A stretch of DNA of 64,000 nt from Protonemura montana. Lineage: Eukaryota > Arthropoda > Insecta > Plecoptera > Nemouridae. The notes under the pieces were generated by a model that was not told the origin of the DNA, did not search any database, and saw only the letters and a list, made by a program, of their open reading frames with translations. Every line of letters starts with the position of its first letter. Within the stretch, counting starts at the first letter, position 1. Both the position numbers and the translations under genes were made by a program. The stretch is taken from contig OX387610.1 in NCBI GenBank assembly GCA_947568835.1, positions 14,799,001 through 14,863,000 on the forward strand, read 5' to 3'. Positions 1-12,400 of this stretch are shown piece after piece.

Positions 1-276
1 GCAATCGATTTTCAATTATGCAACGTTTGTTGCAAGAATATTTTCAAGATCCAAGTGGTTTGCAAGAAATCGCTTAGTAAAACAGCGATCCGCGTTTATA
101 AACTTGTACTAAAACTAGTGACTTTCGCAAATTTTTGCAACTTAAGCATTTTACTTTATCAAGGGTGAAAACAGATAAAAAAACCCAATAAAACTTAGTT
201 CAAACTAGTGCCAATGTTAGAAAAAGTAGACATGAGTTTAAGAACCGTAATCGGCCACATAACCTAACTTCCTCAC
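1..276 (-). other. FATP intron 5 (partial) with FB1 relic
   Basis: Intronic sequence left of exon 5. About 145-250 resembles the FB1 repeat family in degenerate form (a TTTATCAAGGG box, then AGACATGAGT about 80 bp later). No further coding exon was recognised in these bases. Confidence 0.55.
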
Positions 277-478
277 CGTGCAATTGTACTTGATGCAGTC
301 GGTCCAGAAGTTTGAAGCGGAGAACTTCTTCCTGAGCGCGACGGTAGCGCCTCCTATTAGCACCTGTCCAGCGCCGACCATTCCGCCAGCCGTGTGGTAC
401 AGCGGCAGCGACGTGTACAAGATGTCATCTTTACGCAGTCTGATCATGCAAGCAACACCGCTCACCATAAACATGAAC
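277..478 (-). CDS. FATP: FATP coding exon 5
   Basis: Acceptor CAG at 481-479, donor GTGAGG at 276-271. Encodes RKDDILYTSLPLYHTAGG and KKFSASNFWTDCIKYNCT, the conserved stretch that follows the P-loop in FATPs. A degenerate FB1 repeat end lies about 20 bp past the donor. Confidence 0.93.
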
Positions 479-3400
479 CTGGAATGCAACGTTGATTGAT
501 TGATTGATTGAACGATTGATTTCCTTTGATTGTCGTGGGTGTTGGTCTAACCAATTGAGCTACTTGGACCCCGATCTCCACATATCGCGGGTGTTGCTCT
601 AACCAATTGAGCTACTTGGACCCCGATCTCCACCTATCGCGGGTGTTGCTCTAACCAATTGAGCTACTTGGACCCCGATCTCCACCTATCGCGGGTGTTG
701 CTCTAACCAATTGAGCTACTTGGACCCCGATCTCCACATATCGCAGGTGTTGCTCTAACCAATTGAGCTACTTGAACCCCGATCTCCACCTGTCGCGGGT
801 GTTGCTCTAACCAATTGAGCTACTTGGACACTGGCTTTTTGAGATCATTTTATTCGATTTAGAGTCCCCGTTTGGACGTCACCTTTTGAGACGGTTATAG
901 TGTTGATAATAAAAAAATCAAACGTCTCTTATTTCTTCTCACTCACCTGACATGATTAATGACGGCTGCTTTGGGAAGCCCCGTCGTCCCCGACGTGTAG
1001 ATGAAGACGAGTTTATCAGACGGCTTTGCTGCCGCGATGTCGAGTGGGAGACCGCTCTTGCTGGCGGCTGCGATTGCTGCACGGAGATCCGTGGCACCTT
1101 CCAGCAGATCTTGCGGTGCATCTGCTGGACTGAACTGAAGCAGCGGCAATGTGGGAAGGGATTCTTTTGATACCTCTTTGACGGCTGTCAAAAATGGGAA
1201 GGAAACATGTTCGTGTATTAGTGATTCTCATCTGTTGAGTTGGTCAAGTGGTTTTTAGTGAAATTTTAAAATGTTGTGCATAAAAGATGCGGTGATTTAG
1301 TGGTTAAGGCGCGCAGGTGTGCGCAGTTCACCCACAATTTATATACAGTCTAGCTGTACCCCAACTCCTTCAGCTTGGAAAAACTCGGGTGTTTCATCAA
1401 ATGCTGATAAATACTACTATCAAATGGTATTAGGATTAAATTTGATTAAAATTAAAATTAGGGTTAACTTATAGTGTTGTTAATAATAAAAACTATCGAA
1501 TGGTGATAACAAATGATTCAAGGCAGGAGCCGAGGACTCTTTCTCGGCAGTTTGCACTTGTCTCTTTGCTACCATCGGCAAAAAGTTCAGATACTGTCCA
1601 TGATGTATTTGTCGACAACGGTGGAAATTGTCAGAAACGTATCATAATACATATTATAATATTTTGTTTTGTTGATCTCAAGAGTTTTGAGCAACCGAAC
1701 GGTTTGTCGTGTTGGAAGCACCGGTCCTCGTTAGATCACCGAAGTTAAGCAACACTGCGCTGGGTCAGGTATTGGATGGGTAACCATCATACACATGACC
1801 AGTTCTGTTCGGGAGAGAGGTTGGAGGGATGAAAGTTAGTACAGCAACTTCACTCGCCTTGCTTATCAACCTCTCAACAGCATGGATTTGTGGAGGAATC
1901 CTGTTGTTCGCGTTGTACCGTCCTTCGGAAGGGACGTTAAGCCGGTGATCCCCTTGGTCTTCGCCAGGAGTAGGCTACGTGCCGGCACGTTTCCCCTCCT
2001 CCTTTCTAGACTAGGTTAGGTTCATCATCATCTTCATCATCATCCACTCATTCATCGATGCCATTAGACCAGTGGGCATGACCAGATGTCAAAACAGTGC
2101 GTCGTTAAACACCACAAATAAAAATAATAATAATAACAGTTTTGAGCAAGCGTCAGAAAGTTTCCTCTTCCAGCAAGCTGCCAACAAAGACCTCAGCAAC
2201 CTTCTACAAAGTCCATACCATCAGTTAGTTCCGAGCCGTAGATGACAGCCTTGCAGTTGGCAGCAGTGACAGAGTGGATGAGCGGACCTTGCCGCAGGTT
2301 GGAGTTGACTAGAGCGGCAACGGCTCCGATCTTCGAGAGGCCGAGCCAGATTCCCACGTACTCCGGGCAGCTCTCCATGAACAGTGCAATTGCATCTCCG
2401 CGCTTGTATCCGGCCGATTTGAAATAGTTGGCCACTTGATTGCTGAACTCCTCCAGCTGAATTAGAGAGAAGAGAGAAAAGTTAGATTCATTTCTTTTGT
2501 TAGATTATAGTTAGAGTTAAAGCGGTCAATTACTTTATTTATTTATTTGTTTGTTTATTAATAGCTTTGGTATTACAATAATTACCTGAGGCTAAAAGAA
2601 TTACAATAGTGTTTAAAGAATTAACAATACAATTACATAGAATAGAAATTTGTTAAAAAGGACTGCTGCAAGTGCCGTGTTCGTTTAACAATTACGTTCA
2701 ACATTAATGCTGGCTCTCTGATTTCTTACTCCAATAAACTCGATGGTAATACGCATACAGCATGGGACATTGGTCAGTCTGGTTTTCTTTTGATTGCCAA
2801 GAAAATTAGAGGATTTTCCAGGAAATCTCCCATTGGGAATCTAATAAATGTGGGACACCATTTCTAAAAGAATCTATGTAAATATTTTCAGTGAAAGATT
2901 CATTTGAAACGGTTCTACTTAAACGATATTGATTGATGGATGTGTTTGGTATGTCAGATAGATACCTCTTCTAAACAAATATTGTGGTCAATGATAGTCG
3001 AATGCAAACATAGGCTAACCAAACAAAGCGACAGATAAACTGTTGCAATATGTCTTAGCTCAGGTATTTAGCAATTCAACCAAATTCACAGCTCACTTAA
3101 ACAACCTGCTCTTTGATAAACGCAAACAGAGCGAGACCCGAAGATAAACTTGAAGATAACTTGAAGATGAATGACCTCACAGCAACCACAATGTGAAGAA
3201 TTCCACAAAACCGCAGCTAAAGTGAAGAAACCATGCGGCCCAGGCTGGGAAACCTCTCGAGCAAACATAAAATGGCGCAAATATGGCGAATGGATTAGCT
3301 GTGCAATCGTGTACAGAGGCTTTGACCGATAGCAATGAAATAAAAACTCAATAAAACCTAAAAAATTATAGTAAGTAGACCCTAAGTACGACATGCGCTG

Positions 3401-6400
3401 TGTTGTTATCTTTTCCCGCGTTAAAATTGCCCGCGTAAAGACTTCTACAAAGCATGGTCTGAGCATAACCGCAACGGTTTGTCGTGTTGGAAACACCGGT
3501 CCTCGTGAGATCACCGAAGTTAAGCAACACTGCACTGGGTCAGGTATTGGATGGGTGACCATCATACACATGACCAGTTCTGTTCGGAAGAGAGGTTGGA
3601 GGGATGAAAGTTAGTACAGCAACTTCACTCGCCTTGCTTATCAACCTCTCGACAGCATGGATTTGTAGAGAAATCTTGTTGTTCGCGTTGTACCGTCCTT
3701 CGGAAGGGACGTTAAGCCAGTGATCCCCTTGGTCTTCGACAGGAGTAGGCTACGTGCCGGCACCGGGTTTCCCCTCCTCCCTTTCTAGGCTAGGTTAGGT
3801 TCATCATCATCCTCATCATCATCCACTCATTCACCGACGCCATTAGACCATTGCCGCATGGCCAGTTGTCAAAACAGTGCGTCGTTAAACACCACAAATA
3901 AATAAATAAATTTAATTCGTACTTTATTGGCATTATTGATAAGCGTGCCAAAATGTTAAATTGTAATTACCCCAGGAATAAAATCACTTGTTTGCATTTG
4001 TTTGTTTGTTTGTTTGCTTGTTTGTTTGTTCGAGTGTGGTTATGTGTTTGTTGGACCACATGAGTTTTTCAGAAAAAAATATTGGTCAAATAATCTTGTA
4101 ATTATTCAAAATTAACGAACATTTTCAGGTTTCAGCTGCACTTTTTGCAATTGTATTCGATATTTTTTCACCAACATTTTGCCAAGATGTGAAACACATA
4201 AAAATGAAGTAGTTTGAGCGCGCATGTGTTTTGTTTTTACTGTACACATTGTTGAACTAAACTGTCACATTTTCCGAGCACGTACCGATGTTGTTATTTC
4301 AGAATTGCTTTGACACCAAGGATCGAAGCTTCACATTGTATCACCACAAAATATCGCTTCGCTCATCCGATAAAACACAACTCAAATTACTTTCGCGAAG
4401 CCCTGGTTTTATTGTAAGCTCGTGAAAATAATAAATTGATTCTCTTACATTAACAAGCAAAACATGCGAATGTTTAACTGAGCATCTTCCATTCTAAACA
4501 TACAAATAAACAAAAACTATTTCAACTGGGTTTTGAATGCTAAGTGAAGAACAACTGAATTTCCCAACGTTTCGTAACTTGTACCTGTTACTTTATCAAG
4601 GGTTAGAGCAGTCCTGACAATTTTCCGATAACAAAAGAACCACAAAAATATATAACAATTTCCTAATTACCCATTACCTATTTACCTAATTATTAATTAC
4701 CTAATTACCCATTTCAAATAGTTTTTGTTAAAACTAGTGCTAAGGATAAATCAAGTAGACATGAGTCTCGAAACCATCATGCAAATAAATAATTCCCTGT
4801 ATCGTAACGTTACATGATTTTAATAAATAGTGCGTGGACTGCGTACACCCGCGTGAATCGGCCAAGTCTAGCCCGTGGGTAGGCAATTGCAGTTGCATTG
4901 CTTAATCAACTAATTTCATACATTTTTTTATTTGAAATTACGCGGTGCTAAGTACGATGTACTTGCTTGTTGTTGGCTGGCATCGGCTGCGACGTTCAAC
5001 GTAAGTACGCATATTCTGATTTTTTTTGTCCCTCCTGCCAACGTCAAATGGGAAAAGTGAAAAAGCCTCAGCATTTGGTAATTTTTTGTGTGCAGTCGTT
5101 ATGTCACCGGTAACGAGATTGGCATTTAAATAGTATAGCAGTTACATAAGGCTTGGCATAGCGCGCATGAATTAGCAACCGTAAGTGACCTTCCCAACAT
5201 TGCTGAACTGCAAAAAGTAGTCCGCCTCGTTTGGGCGCTACTCATGGGTGCTACCTACAGCTCAACAGCCGAATACATAACGTATAGACTGAAATCATTG
5301 TGCGAGTAACCAATCAAAGACCAAGAAACTACTGAAGATTTCTTTTATTATTATTAACACTATAACCGTCTCAAAAATTGATGCCCAAACGGGGACTCGA
5401 ACCCCGATCTCAACCTGTCGCGGGTGTTGCTCTGACCAATTGAGCTACTTGGACCCCGATCTCCACCTGTCGCGGGTGTTGCTCTAACCAATTGAACTAC
5501 TTGAACCCCGATCTCCACCTGTCACGGGTGTTGCTCTAACCAATTGAGCTACTTGGACACTGGCTTTTTGAGACGATTTTAGTGTATTTGATGAGGGTTC
5601 GAGTCCCCGTTTGGGCATCAATTTTTGAGACGGTTATAGTGTTGGTTATAATAAAATACCCCGCGTATTGCAAGCGTTTGCAATTCAAAGACAGATTTCA
5701 TCCTAATACTGAAGAATTTTACTGAAGAACTGAAGAACACTAAAATCGTCTCAAAAATCATGTGTTCAAGTAGCTCAATGAGAGGTCAATGCAAGGATGC
5801 AGATGAACCTAACCTAGCCTAGAAGGCAGGAGGGAAAACCCCGCGCGAAACGTAGCCTCCCTTCCGAAGGACGGTACAACGCGAACAACAGGATTCCTCC
5901 ACAAATCCATGCTGTCGAGAGGTTGATAGGCAAGGCGCGTGAAGTTGCTGTACTAACTTTCATCCCTCCAACCTCTCTCCCGAACAGAACTGGTCATGTG
6001 TATGATGGTCACCCATCCAATACCTGACCCAGCGTAGTGTTGCTTGACTATCATCCCTCCAACCTCTCTCCCGAACAGAACTGGTCATGTGTATTATGGT
6101 CACCCATCCAATACCTGACCCAGCGCATTGTTGCTTAACTTTCATCCCTCCAACCTCTCTCCCGAACAGAACTGGTCATGTGTATGATAGTCACCCATCC
6201 AATACCTGTCTCAGCGCAGTGTTGCTTAACTTCGGTGATCTCACAAGGACCTGTGTTTCCAACACTACAAACCGTGCATGTTACCTACATGTTAATATGC
6301 CAGTCACGTTCTAGTGGAAACCACTCGGTGGTAGCAGAATTGATAAAGTTTTTTATTTGAATAAACACTGTATACCGGAGCATATTGACGGCACACAGGT

Positions 6401-9400
6401 TTAGTAAGTGAGAAGATGTGTGCCCCAAAGTGGCACATAAAGTTGTGGTATTTTGGCAGACGAAGCCGTATTTCTGAACTGAGGGTGGAGCAACAACGAG
6501 CCCATTCTTATCAGAAAGTTGTTCGGGATTTTATTTCACAAAATACAAAATACGTTAGTTTTTGAGTTATTGAACCTGATTATTTTTTTAGATGCATTTA
6601 GGAAGCTTGAACTTGGTAATTGTTATAATTTTGTGTGGTTCTTTTGTTATCTGAAAATTGTCAGGACTGCTCTTACCCTTGATAAAGTAACAGGTACAAG
6701 TTACGAAACGTTGGGAAATTTAGTTGTTGTTCACTTGGCATTCGAAACCCAGTTGAAATAGTTTTTGTTAAAACTAGTGTTAAGTTTAGATCAAGTAGCC
6801 ATGAATCTAAATATTTTAATGGAAGAAACTTGTTTTCGCCGTCAGTTCAGGCTTTCCAACCCCTCCCCTCTGCCACTCGTATCTACCACAACGAGGACCC
6901 AACACTTTAAAGTTTAAAATACACCCCTGATTCTTAACCCCTGACCTTAACCTCTGACTTTTGATCTCACAAGAATTTAAGTATTCCTAGCATTGTTTAA
7001 ATGTTAATAACATTATAATATTAACTTGGAAGCTTTTTGGTCGCTAAGAAATCTATCGACTGTAGGTAATGTAGGGAACAGTCCTTGTGCTGGTATCTTC
7101 TCTCACAGGCTGGACTGTAGCAATGCAGGGGACAGTCCTTGTGCTGGTATCTTCTCTCACGGGCTAGACTGTAGCAATGCAGGGGAAAGTCCTTGTGCTG
7201 GTATCTTCTCTCACGGGCTAGACTGTAGCAATGCAGGGGACAGTCTTTGTGCTGGTATCTTCTCTCACGGGCTAGACTGTAGCAATGCAGGGGACAGTCC
7301 TTGTGCTGGTATCTTCTCTCACGGGCTAGACTGTAGCAATGCAGGGGACAGTCCTTGTGCTGGTATCTTCTCTCACGGGCTAGACTGTAGCAATGCAGGG
7401 GACAGTCCTTGTGCTGGTATCTTCTCTCACAGACTAGACTGTAGCAATGCAGGGGACAGTCCTGGTGCTGGTATCTTCTCTCACGGGCTAGACTGTAGCA
7501 ATGCAGGAACAGTCCTTGTGCTGGTATCTTCTCTCACGGGCTAGACTGTAGCAATGCAGGAACAGTCCTTGTGCTGGTATCTTCTCTCACGGGCTAGACT
7601 GTAGCAATGCAGGGGACAGTCCTTGTGCTGGTATCTTCTCTCACGGGCTAGACTGTAGGTAATGTAGGGAACAGTCCAAGTGCTGGTATCTTCTCTCACG
7701 GGCTAGACTGTAGCAATGCAGGAACAGTCCTTGTGCTGGTATCTTCTCTCACGGGCTAGACTGTAGCAATGCAGGGGACAGTCCTTGTGCTGGTATCTTT
7801 TCTCACGGGCTAGACTGTAGCAATGCAAGGGACAGTCGTTGTGCTGGTATCTTCTCTCACGGGCTAGACTGTAGCAATGCTGGGGACAGTCCTTGTGCTG
7901 GTATCTTCTCTCACGGGCTAGACTGTAGCAATGCAGGGGACAGTTCTTGTGCTGGTATCTTCTCTCACGGGCTAGACTGTAGCAATGCTGGGGACAGTCC
8001 TTGTGCTGGTATCTTCTCTCACGGGCTAGACTGTAGCAATGCTGGGGACAGTCATTGTGCTGGTATCTTCTCTCACGGGCTAGACTGTAGCAATGCAGGG
8101 GACAGTCCTTGTGCTGGTATCTTCTCTCACGGGCTAGACTGTAGCAATGCAGGGGCCAGTCCTTGTGCTGGTATCTTCTCTCACGGGCTAGACTGTAGCA
8201 ATGCAGGGGACAGTCCTTGTGCTGGTATCTTCTCTCACGGGCTAGACTGTAGCAATGCAGGGGCCAGTCCTTGTGCTGGTATCTTCTCTCACGGGCTAGA
8301 CTGTAGCAATGCAGGGGACAGTCCTTGTGCTGGTATCTTCTCTCACGGGCTAGACTGTAGCAATGCAGGGGCCAGTCCTTGTGCTGGTATCTTCTCTCAC
8401 GGGCTAGACTGTAGCAATGCAGGGGACAGTCCTTGTGCTGGTATCTTCTCTCACGGGCTAGACTGTAGCAATGCTGGGAACAGTCCTTGTGCTGGTATCT
8501 TCTCTCCCAGGCTAGACTGTAGCAATGCTGGGGACAGTCCTTGTGCTGGTATCTTCTCTCACGGGCTAGACTGTAGCAATGCAGGGGAAAGTCCTTGTGC
8601 TGGTATCTTCTCTCACAGGCTAGACTGTAGCAATGCTGGGGACAGTCATTGTGCTGGTATCTTCTCTCACGGGCCAGACTGTAGCAATGCAGGGGACAGT
8701 CCTTGTGCTGGTATCTTCTCTCACGGGCTAGACTGTAGCAATGCAGGGGACAGTCCTTGTGCTGGTATCTTCTCTCACGGGCTAGACTGTAGCAATGCAG
8801 GGGACAGTCCTTGTGCTGGTATCTTCTCTCACGGGCTAGACTGTAGCAATGCATGGGACAGTCCTTGTGCTGGTATCTTCTCTCACGGGCTAGACTGTAG
8901 CAATGCAGGGGAAAGTCCTTGTGCTGGTATCTTCTCTCACAGGCTAGACTGTAGCAATGCAGGGACAGTCCTTATGCTGGTATCTTCTCTCACAGGCTAG
9001 ACTGTAGCAATGCAGGGGACAGTCCTTGTGCTGGTATCTTCTCTCTCGTGCTAGACTGTAGCAATGCAGGGGACAGTACTTGTGCTGGTATCTTCTCTCA
9101 CAGGCTAGACTGTAGCAATGCTGGGGACAGTCCTTGTGCTGGTATCTTCTCTCACAGGCTAGACTGGAGCAATGCAGGGGACAGTCATTGTGCTGGTATC
9201 TTCTCTCACGGGCTAGACTGTAGCAATGCAGGGGACAGTCCTTGTGCTGATATCTTCTCTCACGGGCTAGACTGTAGCAATGCAGGGGACAGTCCTTGTG
9301 CTGGTATCTTCTCTCACGGGCTAGACTGTAGCAATGCAGGGGACAGTCATTGTACTGGTATCTTCTCTCACGGGCTAGACTGTAGCAATGCAGGGGACAG

Positions 9401-12400
9401 TCCTTGTGCTGATATCTTCTCTCACGGGCTAGACTGTAGCAATGCAGGGGACAGTCCTTGTGCTGGTATCTTCTCTCACGGGCTAGACTGTAGCAATGCA
9501 GGGGACAGTCCTTGTGCTGGTATCTTCTCTCACGGGCTAGACTGTAGCAATGCAGGGGACAGTCATTGTGCTGGTATCTTCTCTCACTGGCTATACTTTA
9601 CCTGAGCGTAGGTCCATGTCTCCTCCTCGAAGTAGAAGGCGACTTTGTTTGGCTGCTTCTTGGCGTATTGTGCGAAGATCGAAGCAACTGTGTATTGTTT
9701 CTTTGTCCACCACCACAAGGTAGCGTTTAGCTGAGTGAAGCAGTACAACGCCCTGCGCAGAGAAAAGAAACAGGAGAGATAATTTACTGACAGTTACATG
9801 AATTACTGAAAAGAAATGTCACGTGAATCGAGCCGGAGCCAGACTGGAAAAATGTGCGACCAAACCGGGATAACAACCGAGGACATACACATAATTGCTT
9901 AGTTGGTAAAAAACGCCAATTTGTTCAGGATTTCTTTTCAGAAAATACATAATACATTAGTTTTTGAGTTATTGACCCTGATTATTTGGTTTAGATGCAT
10001 TTAGGAAGCTTGAACCAGGTAATTGTTATAATTTTATGTGGTTCTTTTGTTATTGGAAAATTGTCAGGACTGCTCTAACCCTTGATAAAGTAACAGGTAC
10101 AAGCTACGAAACGTTGGAAAATTTAGTTGTTCTTCACTTAGCATTCAAAACCCAGTTGAAATAGTTTTTGTTAAAACCGGGGACCTGCCTATCTTCCGGT
10201 CGGGTACTTTATTAACTAAGCTATGAACTAGATATGAAATGATAGCAGCCGTAAATAAACTCTTCCTTATTAAATTGGTTATTAAATAGAACAGTCGTAA
10301 GCGCCATCGGGTGGTCGCAGACGTTACTACGTGTTTCCGGCCTCGTTTGCTCAGCAGAAAGTTTACCATTAGAGTTGTGACTCTGCCTAACTATAAAGCA
10401 AGTACACTGCACGAACAGGATTTACCCTGCTGATTCGATAGTCTATGACTCTCAGAAAATTACTTCAATTATCAAGAGTCAATACTAATAATTAGCACTT
10501 GCATATTATTCTCGGCAGGTGCATGCCATGTCCTTGCAATACATTGGCGTTGTTTGCACCACATTTTGCTTGTTGCAGTGAAAGAAAAATAATTATATCA
10601 AGATGATTCAAAAGTCAAATATTACTATCTTAGATTGATAAAAATGAAGTTTCGTAGTTTCGTAGTTTAGACAAACGTGAAACCGTTGAGTGGATAGGTA
10701 AACCAAAACCGCCAAAAAAAATCTTGAATATCGCCTTTTTTGTACTTTATCTATATACCTACACTATATTATTTAACTTACTGAGTATATGTTTTTACAA
10801 AATAAAGAAAATTTAATTGAATTGAATTGAATTGCTGAAAGGAATGGTCTATTTGTAGGTTAGGTTAAACAGTGCCAACAAACTTCAGTTATTCAGGGTT
10901 TTATTTTGTAATTATTGCTACATCGGTGGTCTTCCAGTCGCACCGGTGAAGTGGTAATTGGAACCAAAGTATCTTTTGGTTGGGTCTTCTTTCCAGGGAA
11001 CTGACATCACGTGGCCACCAAATGACTAACAATGGAGGATTCTACTAGATGGTGCCACCGTCGTCTCGAGTGTTGAGAATCTTTACGGCAGCTTATCTAA
11101 TGACATTGCAGGGTTTTAATTAATTGTTTTTCTTCAAATTTCAAGCCAAGTTTTGTCGTGTATTGCGGCAAATGTCACTAAACAAAAAAGTCGATTTTAA
11201 GATTGTTTGTAAATTATTTTGAATTATTAAATTCAAAGTTTTCGGAAGTTAGGCAGTTATTTTATTGGACTTCCAGGTTTTGAACGATACAATCTGGATG
11301 GTATTTTATGCTCGGTGTCGGAAAGAACGTCTTTCACTTGCTTTTTTTGCTACACGAGCGATGACTTCCGTTGTTGTGACCAAACATAGGGGGGTCAGAC
11401 ATTTTGGGGTCGACTTCTATTTGCAAAAATCTAAAAAAACACAAGAAACAGTGTATACGGAAGGCTCTGGTTAAGGTTGCTTCTATTTTGATTTATTTTT
11501 TAACTTGTGGTGTCACGTAAAGCTGTCAAATAAGTGCATTTTGACCATTTTTTGAAATGTACCTACCATTCTACGTTTTTTGAAATATCAAAACGTGAAA
11601 TAGTAGCTAAAAAAGACACCTTTTCTTTAAACATTGTCTTCTTTTTGAAGATTGAAGCCATTTTTAAGATGTAATCTCTGCTGGCAATAAATGGATTGTT
11701 TTCAAAATAGCCCAAAAAAATAGTTTATTATTTTGAACTTTATAACCATAAGGGCATCAATTTTTTAGACATTTAAAGTGTTGATAATAATAAAAAACCT
11801 CGCTCATTGCAAGCGATTGCAATTTAAATAACATTTCATCTAGGTCTAAAAAATGCCGAGGAACGTTTATGCAAGTCACCTGCATGTGTCACAAATTCAC
11901 ATACTGAGAGCAAACAAATTATTTGTATTGTTTTGCACGCACCGAGACCGCAATCTCAATTAACATGGCGTTTAATGAGAGCGAATAGTCATTATGATGG
12001 GAATAACAAATGCCTTCAAGTGTTTTAATGGTAATATTTTAACTGTAATTGATAATTATACGACAGTAAGCTTCAGGTACATTTCAGTACCAATTGATGT
12101 AATTTTAGTTGCTTGATGGCGATTTTAAGTATTTTACTGGTTTGCTCTGAATAAAAGAGGTTTGCAGACCTAAAGAAGGGCCTAAGATCTCAACGTTCAG
12201 GCGAGGTCCAGCTCGTGGTCTCCAGAAGAATTTACTTGGGCATCGTAAGATCAAGTTACAAGTTAAGCAACACTGCGGTGGGTCAGGTATTGGATGGGTG
12301 ACCATCATACACATTACCAGTTCTGTTCGGGAGAGAGGTTGGAGGGATGAAAGTTAAGCAACACTGCGCTGGGTCAGGTATTGGATGGGTGACCATCATA

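Noticed and set aside
1701..1800. Functional 5S rRNA gene
   Set aside because: Only the internal part matches 5S; the 3' end is replaced by SINE body and there is no terminator in place.
7026..9605. ORFs of 172, 383 and 185 residues with 18-residue repeats (Cys/His-containing)
   Set aside because: They follow exactly the 54-bp minisatellite, are open on both strands, break at the 53-bp units, and lie inside a FATP intron. Artefact of a period divisible by three.
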